NCBI GenBank assembly: GCA_934086185.1
Contig: CAKOHW010000003.1
Coordinates: forward strand, 1-64,000
Direction: 5' to 3'
Source of the DNA: an uncultured Bacilli bacterium
GTDB taxonomy: Bacteria; Bacillota_I; Bacilli_A; RF39; UBA660
DNA length: 64,000 bases
The first letter of the stretch is position 1, and every line of letters begins with the position of its first letter. A program made the translations under genes and the position numbers. The notes beneath the pieces are model-generated. The model saw only the letters and a list, made by a program, of their open reading frames with translations. It was not told the origin of the DNA and searched no databases. Shown here one piece after another: positions 15,448-23,526 of this stretch.

Positions 15448-15849
15448 ATGATAGAATATAAAATTTATAAGCCAAGTGCTAAAGATTTAATATTAGATAT
15501 TATTAGTACATTAGTTGTTAATATGATAGTTATTATTATGGCTACTAAAATATTTAGTAATATTTATGTAGAAAATATTTGGTATACTTTGCTTGTTAGT
15601 GTTTTATTATTAATTTTAAATAGAAGTTTAAAACCATTTTTACAAGTTGTTATGTTACCAATTAATATTTATACATTAGGTATAACATATCCATTAATAA
15701 ATGTATTTATATTAAAACTAATTAGTTTAATATTAGGTAGTCATTTTGTTTTAACTGGTTGGTTTGGTGCATTCTTTATATCAATTTTTATATCAATTAT
15801 GACTATTATAATAGATGCATTAATTGGTAAAGAAATTAGGAGAGTGTAA
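15448..15849 (+). CDS. Phage-holin-4 superfamily membrane protein (YvlD-like)
   Basis: A 133-residue protein with four hydrophobic helices: DLILDIISTLVVNMIVIIMA, a second helix, LPINIYTLGITYPLINVFIL, and FGAFFISIFISIMTIIIDAL. The conserved N-R-x-(L/I)-K-P (NRSLKPFLQ) and LP-(I/L)-N-(I/L)-xTLG are the signature of PF04020 proteins, which are chromosomal and not phage genes. Start 15448 is used because TAGGAG is 8 bases upstream. The stop overlaps the lgt start by one base (TAATG), so it is cotranscribed with lgt. Function unknown. Confidence 0.8.
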   Translation: MIEYKIYKPSAKDLILDIISTLVVNMIVIIMATKIFSNIYVENIWYTLLVSVLLLILNRSLKPFLQVVMLPINIYTLGITYPLINVFILKLISLILGSHFVLTGWFGAFFISIFISIMTIIIDALIGKEIRRV

Positions 15850-16664
15850 TGAATCCGGTTATTACAAGAGTGGGTAATTTTGAAATAAGATGGTATTCAG
15901 TAATGCTACTTGTTGCTTTTTTTGTAGCATTATTTTTTATAGAGAGAGAAGCTAAAAGATTTGAGTTACCTAAAAATTTTATGTTTAATATGTTATTTTG
16001 GGCTTTAATATTTGGAATTATTGGTGCTAGAATATATTATGTTATATTTGATTGGGATTATTTTAGTTCAAATACAAGTGAAATATTAAAAGTTTGGAAT
16101 GGTGGTTTAGCTATACATGGTGGTATTATTGCTGGTATATTAACCATATTAGTTTATACTAAAAAATATAAGTTAAGAACAATTAGATATGTTGATTATA
16201 TTGTTCCAGGATTAATAATTGGACAAGCCATTGGTAGATGGGGAAACTTTTTTAATCAAGAGGCTCATGGGCTTGCTACTAGTTTGGAACATTTGCAAAA
16301 ATTACATATTCCTGAATTTGTAATTAAAGGTATGAAAATTAATGGAGTATATTATTCACCAACTTTCTTTTATGAGTCTTTAGCATGTTTATTAGGATTT
16401 ATAGTAATTTGTATATTAAGACGTAATAAATATATAAAAGTTGGTAGTCCTACAGCATTATATTTAATTATATATGGTGTAATAAGATTCTTTATTGAAA
16501 GAAGTAGAACTGATGCATTAATGTTCTGTGGTTTTAGAATTGCTATGATAATTTCTGCAATTATGGTTATAATTGGAGTAATTATGTTAATAATAAATAG
16601 TAGAAAAGGCAGATTTGAAGATTTATATAATGATAAGAATAATAGAGATGTTATAAGATTTTAG
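15849..16664 (+). CDS. lgt: Prolipoprotein diacylglyceryl transferase
   Basis: Transfers diacylglycerol from phosphatidylglycerol to the lipobox cysteine of prelipoproteins, within the membrane. About seven hydrophobic helices are seen, with WNGGLAIHGG(I)IAG and the Lgt signature GQAIGRWGNFFNQEAHG; YESLACLLG and R-T-D lie near the end. The length of 271 residues is typical. It lies between the holin-like gene and trxB; lgt-trxB adjacency is common in Firmicutes. Confidence 0.95.
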   Translation: MNPVITRVGNFEIRWYSVMLLVAFFVALFFIEREAKRFELPKNFMFNMLFWALIFGIIGARIYYVIFDWDYFSSNTSEILKVWNGGLAIHGGIIAGILTILVYTKKYKLRTIRYVDYIVPGLIIGQAIGRWGNFFNQEAHGLATSLEHLQKLHIPEFVIKGMKINGVYYSPTFFYESLACLLGFIVICILRRNKYIKVGSPTALYLIIYGVIRFFIERSRTDALMFCGFRIAMIISAIMVIIGVIMLIINSRKGRFEDLYNDKNNRDVIRF

Positions 16665-16672
16665 GTGATTAT

Positions 16673-17563
16673 ATGATTTATGATGTAATTATAATTGGTT
16701 TAGGAGCTAGTGGCGTATCAGCATCTATATATGCAAAAAGAAGTGGATTAAACGTTTGCGTATTAAATTATGGTAATCCTGGTGGTATTATTAGAGAATC
16801 TAGTATTGTTGAAAATTATCCTGGCTTTAAAAGTATAAGTGGTATGGATTTATCGATTAAATTTTTTGAACATTTTAATAGTTTAAATATTCCATTATAT
16901 AATGAAGAAGTAATTGATATTAAAAATGGCGATGTAAAAGAAATTATTACTACTAATAATATATATAAATGTAAGAATGTAATTATTTGTAGTGGTAGAA
17001 AACCTAAGAAATTGTCTATAAAAAATGAAGATAAATATATTGGTAATGGTATAAGTTATTGTGCTGTATGTGATGGAAATTTATATAAAGAAAAAAATGT
17101 TTGTGTTGTAGGTGGAGGAAATAGTGCTTTAGAGAGTGCGTTATATTTATCTAATATATGTAAACATGTTTATTTGTTAGTAAGAAAAGATGTTTTAAGA
17201 GGAGATAAAAAATTATCTGATGATATTTTAAAATCTTCGAATATAGAAATAAAGTATAATACTGAAATAAAAGATTTAAAAATAGTTGATGATAAAATTT
17301 CAGGAGTTATAACAAATAACGAAGAATTAAATGTGTCTGGAATATTCGTTAATATTGGTTATGAACCAAGTATAAATATTTTAAAATCATTAGATGTAAA
17401 TATGGAAAAAAATTATATTTTGGTTGATAAGAATATGGAAACAAATATTAAAGGTATATATGCTTGTGGAGATATTATAAAAAAAGATTTATATCAATTA
17501 GTTACTGCAGTAAGTGAAGGTGCTATAGCAGCAAATTATATATCAAAAAGTATCAAAAAATGA
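16673..17563 (+). CDS. trxB: Thioredoxin-disulfide reductase
   Basis: FAD/NADPH enzyme keeping thioredoxin reduced. Seen: FAD dinucleotide fold [17 protein letters not shown] at the N-terminus, redox-active CAVC in SYCAVCDGN near residue 136, NADPH fold [14 protein letters not shown], and GIYACGD near the C-terminus. At 296 residues it is slightly short of the usual ~310. It follows lgt by 8 bases with a GGTGAT SD. Its stop lies in the terminator arm. Confidence 0.93.
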   Translation: MIYDVIIIGLGASGVSASIYAKRSGLNVCVLNYGNPGGIIRESSIVENYPGFKSISGMDLSIKFFEHFNSLNIPLYNEEVIDIKNGDVKEIITTNNIYKCKNVIICSGRKPKKLSIKNEDKYIGNGISYCAVCDGNLYKEKNVCVVGGGNSALESALYLSNICKHVYLLVRKDVLRGDKKLSDDILKSSNIEIKYNTEIKDLKIVDDKISGVITNNEELNVSGIFVNIGYEPSINILKSLDVNMEKNYILVDKNMETNIKGIYACGDIIKKDLYQLVTAVSEGAIAANYISKSIKK

Positions 17564-17573
17564 TACTTTTTTT
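17545..17573 (+). terminator. Rho-independent terminator
   Basis: AAAAAGTATCA (17545-17555) pairs with TGATACTTTTT (17561-17571), followed by T's. It ends the lgt-trxB operon. Confidence 0.85.
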
Positions 17574-17630
17574 GTTTTGTCTATTCTTTTTTATATTTTT
17601 ATTCATAAGATATATAGGAGGTATATATTA

Positions 17631-18407
17631 ATGAATAACGGAACAAATAATCATAGATGTAGTCCTTATTGTGGAAATCAGCCTATACCTGGTCCAACAG
17701 GCCCACAAGGTCCGACTGGTCCACAAGGAATGCAAGGCCCAACGGGTCCACAAGGTCCAACAGGCCCACAAGGTGTTCAAGGATTGCAAGGTGTAACTGG
17801 TCCTATGGGCCCAACAGGACCTCAAGGTGTTCAAGGACTTCAAGGTTTGCAGGGGATACAAGGTGTTACGGGTCCAACAGGACCAACTGGAGCAACAGGA
17901 GCAACAGGAACTAATGGTATTCAAGGAATACAAGGTCCAACAGGACCTCAAGGAGTGACAGGCCCAACTGGCCCAACTGGGGCAACTGGTTTACAAGGAA
18001 TAACAGGCCCAACTGGTCCAACTGGCCCAACTGGAGCAACCGGAGCAACTGGTGCTAGTGGAGAAAATCCAGTATTAACTATTGGAACTGTTACAACAGG
18101 TGAACCTGGTACGGAAGCTACAGCGAGTATAACTGGCACTAGTCCAAACTTTGTATTAAATTTAACTATTCCAGCAGGCCCAACTGGCCCAACTGGAGCA
18201 ACCGGAGCAGCAGGTGAAACTGGAGCAACAGGAGCTCAAGGTTTACAAGGAATACAAGGAGTAACTGGTCCAACAGGTCCAACGGGACCAACCGGAGCAG
18301 CAGGTGAAACTGGTGCAACAGGAGCCCAAGGTTTACAAGGAATACAAGGTCCAACAGGTCCAACTGGTCCAACAGGCCCAACAGGTCCAACTGGTCCAGC
18401 AGCATAG
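17631..18407 (+). CDS. Collagen-like surface protein (Gly-X-Y repeats)
   Basis: From residue ~21 the protein is almost entirely Gly-X-Y triplets: [24 protein letters not shown]. One non-collagen insert interrupts them near residues 143-184 ([18 protein letters not shown]...), followed by more triplets to the end. Similar proteins form filaments on Bacillus exosporium (BclA type). The N-terminus ([20 protein letters not shown]) has two Cys and no signal peptide, which fits spore-surface assembly more than Sec export. Thr-rich triplets are likely glycosylation sites. ATG 17631 follows AGGAGG. The DNA is GC-richer and repetitive. A glycosyltransferase gene follows. Confidence 0.85.
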   Translation: MNNGTNNHRCSPYCGNQPIPGPTGPQGPTGPQGMQGPTGPQGPTGPQGVQGLQGVTGPMGPTGPQGVQGLQGLQGIQGVTGPTGPTGATGATGTNGIQGIQGPTGPQGVTGPTGPTGATGLQGITGPTGPTGPTGATGATGASGENPVLTIGTVTTGEPGTEATASITGTSPNFVLNLTIPAGPTGPTGATGAAGETGATGAQGLQGIQGVTGPTGPTGPTGAAGETGATGAQGLQGIQGPTGPTGPTGPTGPTGPAA

Positions 18408-18419
18408 TAACTAATTATA

Positions 18420-18445
18420 AAAAGAAAACTGAAAGGTTTTCTTTT
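18420..18445 (+). terminator. Rho-independent terminator
   Basis: AGAAAAC (18423-18429) pairs with GTTTTCT (18436-18442) around a 6-base loop, flanked by A's and T's. Confidence 0.7.
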
Positions 18446-18489
18446 ATCATATTAAAAATTATGTATTCATATACTTTAATGGTGAATAT

Positions 18490-19557
18490 ATGAAAATATG
18501 TGTATATGCAATTTGTAAAAATGAAGAGAAATTTGTTGATACTTGGTATCAAAGTATGAAAGAAGCAGATGAAATATATGTACTAGATACAGGTAGTACG
18601 GATAATACTCTTAAACTTCTTAAAGAAAGAGGAGTTCATGTAGTATCTAAAATTATAAATCCATGGAGATTTGATGTTGCTCGTAATTTGTCTTTAGATT
18701 TAGTTCCTATGGATACAGATATTTGTGTTTGTACTGATTTTGATGAAATATTAGAAAGTGGTTGGAGAGACAAATTAGAAAAAAACTATAAAAAAGGTTG
18801 TAGAGTAAATTATACTTATAATTGGCATATAAAAGATAATGGAGAAGCAGATGTTACGTTTATATTAAATAATATTCATCCTAGATTAGGTTATAAATGG
18901 ACACATCCTGTACATGAAGTATTAGAGGCTATAGAGAAAGAAGAATATATTAATATATATGATATAGTTTTAAATCACTATCCTGATAATACTAAGTCTA
19001 GGGGTAGTTATTTAAAATTGTTAGAATTAAGTGTAGATGAAGATCCATTAGATGATAGAAATATACATTATTTAGGTAGAGAATATATGTATTATGGTAT
19101 GTGGGAAAAATGTATTGAAACATTAAAAAAACATTTAACTTTAAAGACTGCCACATGGAATTTAGAAAGAGCAGCTAGTATGAGATATATTGCTAGATCT
19201 TATTTAAATTTAAATAATAATAAAGAAGCTATTTTTTGGTATAAAAGTGCTATTAGAGAAGCTAGTAATATAAGAGATGGTTATGTAGAACTTGGTATTT
19301 TATATAATAATCAGGGTAAATATTTAGATAGTATTGATTGTCTATTAAAAGCCTTAATGATAAAAAATAAAGATAAAGTATATATTAATGAAGTATTTAG
19401 TTGGGATAATACTATAGATGATATTATGAGTTTGAATTATTATTATTTGGGTATGTATGATATTTCATTATTGTATGTAAATAAAGCTATAAATTATAGT
19501 TCGAATGAAAGATTAGAGAATAATAAAAAAATTATAGAAAGTATGTTAAACCATTAA
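18490..19557 (+). CDS. GT2-family glycosyltransferase with C-terminal TPR-like repeats (SunS-like fold)
   Basis: The N-terminal GT-A domain reads ICKNEEKFVDTWYQSMKEAD, VLDTGSTDNT (nucleotide-binding) and CTDFDEILESGW (DxD-type metal site), then HP.HEVLE. Residues ~190-350 form helical TPR-like repeats (YYGMWEKCIETLKKHL; AIFWYKSAIREA; YLDSIDCLLKALM). Such TPR-GT2 enzymes, including SunS-like peptide glycosyltransferases, modify peptides or surface proteins in the cytoplasm. Its place right after the collagen-like gene makes that protein the likeliest acceptor; this is inference. GGTGAA lies before the ATG. Confidence 0.85.
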   Translation: MKICVYAICKNEEKFVDTWYQSMKEADEIYVLDTGSTDNTLKLLKERGVHVVSKIINPWRFDVARNLSLDLVPMDTDICVCTDFDEILESGWRDKLEKNYKKGCRVNYTYNWHIKDNGEADVTFILNNIHPRLGYKWTHPVHEVLEAIEKEEYINIYDIVLNHYPDNTKSRGSYLKLLELSVDEDPLDDRNIHYLGREYMYYGMWEKCIETLKKHLTLKTATWNLERAASMRYIARSYLNLNNNKEAIFWYKSAIREASNIRDGYVELGILYNNQGKYLDSIDCLLKALMIKNKDKVYINEVFSWDNTIDDIMSLNYYYLGMYDISLLYVNKAINYSSNERLENNKKIIESMLNH

Positions 19558-19574
19558 ATTATAATGGTTTTTAT
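19549..19574 (+). terminator. Rho-independent terminator
   Basis: AACCATT (19549-19555) pairs with AATGGTT (19563-19569), then T's. It overlaps the glycosyltransferase stop. Confidence 0.7.
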
Positions 19575-19618
19575 TTGAATGTTTATATTGTTTATGTTAT
19601 TATTTAGTCGGTGGTTAT

Positions 19619-19975
19619 ATGAATAACTTAGTTTTAGCATATTTAGGTGATGCTGTTTATGAATTATGGATTAGAGAATATTTAATAAACAAGGGTTTTT
19701 GTAAAGTAAATGATTTACAAAATGAAAGTTTAAAATATGTAAGTGCTAAAAGTCAAAGTAATCATTTGGAAAGATTATTTAATTCTAATTTTTTAACTCA
19801 AAATGAAATTGAGATTGTTAAAAGAGGTAGAAATATGAATAGTCATGGAAAAAAGAATACTGATATTATAACTTATAAGAGAAGTACTGGATTAGAATGT
19901 CTTATAGGTAGTTTAAAAGTTGATAAGAATTATGATAGAATAAATGAAATTATGGAATTTATAGTGGGTGAATAG
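19619..19975 (+). CDS. mrnC: Mini-ribonuclease 3
   Basis: A dsRNA-specific endonuclease with only the RNase III catalytic domain, which matures 23S rRNA in Firmicutes. The motif LAYLGDAVYELWIREYL near residue 4 holds the catalytic Asp, and GRN.NSHGKK.. and YKRSTGLECLIGSL follow. The length of 118 residues is a little short of the family (~130-145), missing mostly N-terminal residues. It begins the mrnC-rlmB-sigH-secE-nusG block; cysS, the usual upstream gene, is absent. GGTGG precedes the ATG. Confidence 0.92.
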   Translation: MNNLVLAYLGDAVYELWIREYLINKGFCKVNDLQNESLKYVSAKSQSNHLERLFNSNFLTQNEIEIVKRGRNMNSHGKKNTDIITYKRSTGLECLIGSLKVDKNYDRINEIMEFIVGE

Positions 19976-19976
19976 T

Positions 19977-20645
19977 ATGAGAGTATCTGGTAAGAATGTT
20001 TTTAATGAATTGGATTTAAAAAAAATAAGAAAAGTTTATTTGAGTAAATCGTTTAATGATAAAAATATTATTGATTATATTAAAAAAAATAAAATTAAAT
20101 ATGTTTTATGTGATAATAAAATATTAGATAATATGCAAATGCATAATCAAGGTATTGTTGTAGAAATAAGTGATTATGAATATAAAGATTTGAGTGTTAT
20201 AGATGATGATTTTGTAATTATGTTAGATCATTTGGAGGATCCACATAATTTTGGAGCTATAATAAGAACTGCTGAAAGTATTGGAGTAAAAAATATAATT
20301 ATTCCAAAAGATAGAAGTGTATGTGTTAATGAAACTGTAATGAAATGTAGTGCTGGTACTTTAAATCATGTAAATATAATACAAGTTTCAAATTTAGTTA
20401 ATGCTATTAATTATCTTAAAGATTCAGGTTTCTTTATATATGGTGCTGAAGCAGATGGAATTAATTATAAGAAAGTAGATTATAGTGAAAAAAAATGTTT
20501 AGTTGTTGGTAGTGAAGGTAAAGGAATAAGCAATTTAGTTAGAAAAAATTGTGATGAAATTATTAGTTTGCCAATGAGAGGACATATTAATAGTTTAAAT
20601 GCTAGTGTAGCTGCTGCAATATTAATTTATGAAATGGGTGATTAG
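19977..20645 (+). CDS. rlmB: 23S rRNA (guanosine-2'-O-)-methyltransferase, TrmH/RlmB family
   Basis: SPOUT methyltransferase acting on 23S rRNA (G2251 in E. coli). Motifs are LDHLEDPHNFGAIIRTAESIG, CSAGTLNHV, VVGSEGKGIS and SLNASVAAAILIYE. The N-terminal substrate-binding domain is short. ATG 19977 has GGGTG 6 bases upstream; GTG 19968 is an alternative start. The gene order mrnC-rlmB-sigH is conserved in Bacillus, though yacP is missing here. Confidence 0.9.
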   Translation: MRVSGKNVFNELDLKKIRKVYLSKSFNDKNIIDYIKKNKIKYVLCDNKILDNMQMHNQGIVVEISDYEYKDLSVIDDDFVIMLDHLEDPHNFGAIIRTAESIGVKNIIIPKDRSVCVNETVMKCSAGTLNHVNIIQVSNLVNAINYLKDSGFFIYGAEADGINYKKVDYSEKKCLVVGSEGKGISNLVRKNCDEIISLPMRGHINSLNASVAAAILIYEMGD

Positions 20646-21227
20646 ATGGATTATCCAGATTATGAATTAACATATTATTTAAATGATGGAGAAGAAGCAA
20701 GTGATATATTATATGATAAATATAAATATATTATTGATTTTCTTTTAAATAAATATAGAAGAGTTTTTTATGCTTTAGGTATAGATATTGATGAAGCAAG
20801 ACAAGAAGCAAATTTAGCTTTTTCTTATGCTATATATAATTATGATGATAATAAAGAGGCTAATTTAAATACTTTTATTACTTTATGTGTTGAAAGAAAA
20901 ATAAGAGCACTTATTAGAAAATATGAAACTGATAAAAATAAAATATTAAGTGATTCTATTTCTTTTGATAATGACGATAATTTAATGGAAAAACTTATTG
21001 GTGATGATACTTATGATCCTTCAAAGAATATAGAAAATTTGGATACTATAAGATATATATATAGTCAAGCTAAAGAAACTTTATCTAGTAGTGAGATGGA
21101 AGTATATGATTTATTAGTTAAGGGATATAAGTATACTGAGATTGCTGAAATATTAAATAAAAGTTTGAAACAAATTGATAATACTATTCAGAGAATTAAA
21201 ATTAAATTGAAAAAGATAAACAATTAA
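20646..21227 (+). CDS. sigH: Sigma-70 family factor, SigH-type
   Basis: Alternative sigma factor of 193 residues. Region 2 is at residues ~20-85 (YKYIIDFLLNKYRRVFYALGID..EARQEANLAFSYAIYNYD) and region 4 is a helix-turn-helix at ~150-190 (SSSEMEVYDLLVKGYKYTEIAEIL..SLKQIDNTIQRIKIKLKK). Its place between rlmB and secE-nusG is where Bacillus sigH (early stationary phase, sporulation and competence) sits. The ATG directly follows the rlmB stop, with GGTGAT as SD. Orthology rests on the synteny and is strong; the regulon is not visible. Confidence 0.85.
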   Translation: MDYPDYELTYYLNDGEEASDILYDKYKYIIDFLLNKYRRVFYALGIDIDEARQEANLAFSYAIYNYDDNKEANLNTFITLCVERKIRALIRKYETDKNKILSDSISFDNDDNLMEKLIGDDTYDPSKNIENLDTIRYIYSQAKETLSSSEMEVYDLLVKGYKYTEIAEILNKSLKQIDNTIQRIKIKLKKINN

Positions 21228-21326
21228 ATTTTTTTGTGAATTTAGTTGTTTTTTTATATTTTGTGTGTTATATTATGTTTGTACACGAAAGTGTTTTTTT
21301 AATACAAAAAATTTAGAGGTGTGGAT

Positions 21327-21527
21327 ATGGTTAAAACAAATGAAAAAGAAGTAAAAAAAGACAGTTATGTAAGTGAAGTTAAGGCTGAACTTAAAAAAGT
21401 AAAATGGCCTAGTAAGAAAGAAATGGTTAAGTATACAATAACTACAGTTTGTTTTGTTGTGTTATTTGCTTTATTCTTTTTTGGAATAGAAAGTTTATTT
21501 GCATTTATAAAGGGGTTGATTGGATAA
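21327..21527 (+). CDS. secE: Preprotein translocase subunit SecE
   Basis: A single-TM essential subunit of the SecYEG channel. It shows the amphipathic helix VKAELKKVKWPSKKEMVKYT followed by one membrane span (TTVCFVVLFALFFFGIESLF). The length of 66 residues is typical. AGAGGT sits 6 bases before ATG 21327; GTG 21321 is possible. rpmG, usually between sigH and secE, is absent. A small ACAC-GAAA-GTGT hairpin with a T-run lies upstream at 21283-21301. Confidence 0.92.
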   Translation: MVKTNEKEVKKDSYVSEVKAELKKVKWPSKKEMVKYTITTVCFVVLFALFFFGIESLFAFIKGLIG

Positions 21528-21528
21528 T

Positions 21529-22065
21529 ATGGAAAAATTATGGTATGTAGTAAATACTTATAGTGGTCATGAAAGCAAGGTACAAGAAAAATTACTTTCT
21601 CGTGCTCAAACTATGGGTTTTCAAGATTATATTTTTAGAGTAGTTGTTCCAGAAGAAACTGTTTATGAAACTTTGAAAGATGGTTCTACAAAAGAAAAAA
21701 AGAAGAAGATGTTTCCAGGTTATATTTTAGTTGAAATGATTATGACTGATGAAGCATGGTATATTGTACGTAATACTCCAGGTGTTACTGGATTTATTGG
21801 TTCAAGTGGTAAAGGTGCAAAACCTACTCCATTATTGCCTCAAGAAATAGATAAAATATTATCAAATATGGGTATGACTAGAATGGATGTTGATAAAGAT
21901 TTAGCAGTTGGTAATAAAGTTAGTATTACTGATGGTCCATTTAAAGGAATGCTTGGTACTATAGATAGTATTGATATTGAAAATAGTACTTTAACAGTAT
22001 TAATTGATTTATTTGGTCAAGAAACTCCTGTTGAAGTTGAACTATCACAAGTTATTGCTGAATAA
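21529..22065 (+). CDS. nusG: Transcription termination/antitermination factor NusG
   Basis: Binds RNA polymerase and affects pausing and termination. An NGN domain (WYVVNTYSGHESKVQEKL...FPGYILVEM..WYIVRNTPGVTGFIG) and a C-terminal KOW domain (VSITDGPFKGMLGTIDSID) are visible. The length of 178 residues is normal. It starts one base after the secE stop (ATG 21529); the TTG at 21520 is less likely. A terminator follows, so the rplK/rplA operon is not continuous with it, and no ribosomal protein gene follows here. Confidence 0.95.
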   Translation: MEKLWYVVNTYSGHESKVQEKLLSRAQTMGFQDYIFRVVVPEETVYETLKDGSTKEKKKKMFPGYILVEMIMTDEAWYIVRNTPGVTGFIGSSGKGAKPTPLLPQEIDKILSNMGMTRMDVDKDLAVGNKVSITDGPFKGMLGTIDSIDIENSTLTVLIDLFGQETPVEVELSQVIAE

Positions 22066-22088
22066 AATGTCATTTATTGGCATTTTTT
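22064..22088 (+). terminator. Rho-independent terminator
   Basis: AAAATGTC (22064-22071) pairs with GGCATTTT (22079-22086) with one G-U pair, then T's. Confidence 0.65.
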
Positions 22089-22147
22089 GTTTTATGTTTT
22101 TTCTTTATATATTATATAATTTGTGATATTATTTAAGTGGTGATAGT

Positions 22148-22201
22148 ATGAGTTTATTTACTTATATTATAATTATTATTTCATTTCTTAGCGTAAATTA
22201 A
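22148..22201 (+). CDS. 17-residue hydrophobic peptide with five consecutive Ile codons (leader peptide or small membrane peptide)
   Basis: MSLFTYIIIIISFLSVN is preceded by GGTGAT (SD) and by TATTAT (22127-22132), and its end overlaps a terminator hairpin (22191-22228). The unit promoter-SD-peptide-terminator resembles an attenuator leader, with an Ile run before the hairpin. A small membrane peptide is also possible. The start context is identical to that of the ATPase gene at 3296 (GGTGATAGT-ATG), which argues for real translation. The next gene starts 40 bases downstream. Confidence 0.45.
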   Translation: MSLFTYIIIIISFLSVN

Positions 22202-22228
22202 TTTAATATTAGTTTGCGCATTTTTTTA
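22191..22228 (+). terminator. Terminator/attenuator hairpin after the 17-residue peptide
   Basis: GCGTAAATTA (22191-22200) pairs with TAGTTTGCGC (22210-22219) with two G-U pairs, followed by a T-run. The 5' arm includes the last codons and stop of the peptide, so ribosome position could affect folding. Confidence 0.65.
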
Positions 22229-22240
22229 TATGGAGGCATA

Positions 22241-22645
22241 ATGGGAAATATTACTAGTCAGATGATAGAAATTTATAAAATGAATAAGTGTAAGTTTGAT
22301 TTTGCAGGGTATTATTTTAATAAGAGAGAAGAGTTATCATATCATCATAATATTATTGCAAATTGTGATGGTGGACCTAGAACTATTAGAAATGGAGCTA
22401 TTTTAGTAAGAGATACTAGTCATGATTATGTTCATATTATAGAAAAAATTGATTCTGAAATATTTTATAAGTTATCTAGTGAATTTTTAGATGAAAATTT
22501 AAAAGGTAGATTAGATATGGAAAATTTGAAAGCAATAAGGGATTTGTTGTTATATTTTGAGAGGGAACATGATCATGAATATACTAAAAGGGGAAAATTA
22601 TTGATAAAAAGAGAGTATGTGACTGATAGAATTGATATTAATTAG
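22241..22645 (+). CDS. Uncharacterised HNH-like small protein
   Basis: A 134-residue soluble protein. YHHNIIANCDGGPRTIRNGAIL followed by SHDYVHIIE resembles the His-His...Asn...His layout of HNH/ββα-metal folds, but typical zinc Cys pairs are missing. The second half is helical (SEIFYKLSSEFLDENLKGRL.ENLKAIRDLLLYFEREH). ATG 22241 follows GGAGG; the upstream TTG is inside the terminator. Nuclease activity is not demonstrated by the motif. It sits between nusG and the rpsF operon with its own possible attenuator. Confidence 0.6.
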   Translation: MGNITSQMIEIYKMNKCKFDFAGYYFNKREELSYHHNIIANCDGGPRTIRNGAILVRDTSHDYVHIIEKIDSEIFYKLSSEFLDENLKGRLDMENLKAIRDLLLYFEREHDHEYTKRGKLLIKREYVTDRIDIN

Positions 22646-22662
22646 TTTTACTAAAAATTTGT

Positions 22663-22691
22663 TTGCATATGGTTTATTAGTATGCTATAAT
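22663..22691 (+). promoter_or_regulatory. Promoter of rpsF-ssb-rpsR
   Basis: TTGCAT (22663-22668), a 17-bp spacer, then TATAAT (22686-22691) with an extended TG. Near-consensus SigA-type promoter. Confidence 0.8.
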
Positions 22692-22697
22692 ACTCTC

Positions 22698-22750
22698 GAG
22701 CGAAAGCTCCTTGCTCAAATTTATTTTTGAGCCGAATAGACCAGAAGGAG
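22698..22750 (+). promoter_or_regulatory. rpsF leader, candidate S6:S18 autoregulatory RNA
   Basis: CTCCTT (22707-22712) pairs with AAGGAG (22745-22750), which is the rpsF ribosome site. An inner stem GCTCAAA (22713-22719) / TTTGAGC (22726-22732) leaves a 3'-side bulge starting CCGAA. Published S6:S18-binding rpsF leaders carry a CCGAA-type bulge near the SD, so excess S6:S18 would close the stem and block translation. A GAGC-GAAA-GCTC hairpin (22698-22709) overlaps the 5' arm and could be the open-state alternative. Confidence 0.65.
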
Positions 22751-22757
22751 GTGTATT

Positions 22758-23045
22758 ATGAACAAATACGAGATTATGTTCATTTTAAAAACTAATGAGG
22801 AAGAAGCTATTAAAAGAGAAGTTTCTGAATTAAAAGCAATTATCACTGATTTAAAAGGTGAAATTACTAATGAAAAAGAAATGGGAAATAAAAAATTAGC
22901 TTATCCAATAAAAAAAGAATTAAATGGATATTATTATGTAATTAATTGTAATGCTAATAATGAAGCTGTTGCGGAATTTGACCGTAAAGCTAGAATCAAT
23001 GAAAATGTTATTAGACATTTAATTATTAGATTAGATGAGGAGTAA
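22758..23045 (+). CDS. rpsF: 30S ribosomal protein bS6
   Basis: Binds the 30S platform with S18. Typical bS6 start MNKYEIMFILKTN, then KKLAYPIKKELNGYYYVI and the end NVIRHLIIRLDEE. The length of 95 residues is typical. AAGGAGG lies 8 bases upstream and is involved in the leader fold. First gene of rpsF-ssb-rpsR; ssb begins 2 bases after the stop. Confidence 0.97.
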   Translation: MNKYEIMFILKTNEEEAIKREVSELKAIITDLKGEITNEKEMGNKKLAYPIKKELNGYYYVINCNANNEAVAEFDRKARINENVIRHLIIRLDEE

Positions 23046-23047
23046 TA

Positions 23048-23512
23048 ATGAATAACGTTGTATTAGTTGGAAGATTAACTAGAGATCCAGAACTTAGAAC
23101 TACACCAAATGGAATTGCTACATGTCAAATTAGTTTGGCTGTAAATGGTATTCCAAATGCTAATGGTGAAAGAACTACAGATTTTATTAATATAGTAGTT
23201 TGGAGAAGACAAGCTGAAAATGTTGCAAAATATTGTTCAAAAGGAAGTCAAGTTGGTGTTGTTGGTAGAATTCATACTAGAAGTTATGATGCAAATGATG
23301 GATCTAAAAGATATGTAACTGAGGTAGTTGCAGATAATATTACTTTCTTAGGAAGTAATAATAGTAATAGAGGTACTTCACAATATAGTGATAGTATGCC
23401 TGATTATAGTACTGGAGATCAACAACCTATGCCTACTACTGATATAACTGAAGATCCATTTAAGGATTTTGGTAGTGAAGTAGTGCTTAGCGATGATGAT
23501 TTACCATTTTAA
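23048..23512 (+). CDS. ssb: Single-stranded DNA-binding protein
   Basis: An OB-fold protein coating ssDNA in replication and repair. The sequence shows [43 protein letters not shown] and [10 protein letters not shown], then a Gly/Ser/Asn-rich linker (residues ~105-140) and the acidic tip DDDLPF that recruits partner proteins. Length 154. It lies between rpsF and rpsR, as in Bacillus ssbA. Confidence 0.97.
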   Translation: MNNVVLVGRLTRDPELRTTPNGIATCQISLAVNGIPNANGERTTDFINIVVWRRQAENVAKYCSKGSQVGVVGRIHTRSYDANDGSKRYVTEVVADNITFLGSNNSNRGTSQYSDSMPDYSTGDQQPMPTTDITEDPFKDFGSEVVLSDDDLPF

Positions 23513-23526
23513 GGAGGAAAAAATAC

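Noticed and set aside
17697..18400. Direct DNA repeats that could be taken for a CRISPR array
   Set aside because: The repeats are 9-18-bp multiples in frame with Gly-X-Y codons; there are no uniform spacers and no cas genes.
17628..18405. Several long antisense and shifted frames over the collagen-like gene
   Set aside because: Low-complexity Gly-Pro-Thr repeats leave other frames open; none has a start with an SD.
22698..22732. GAGC-GAAA-GCTC and GCTCAAA hairpins as a terminator of the upstream gene
   Set aside because: There is no T-run after either stem, and the second stem leads into the rpsF ribosome site, so a leader regulatory role fits better.
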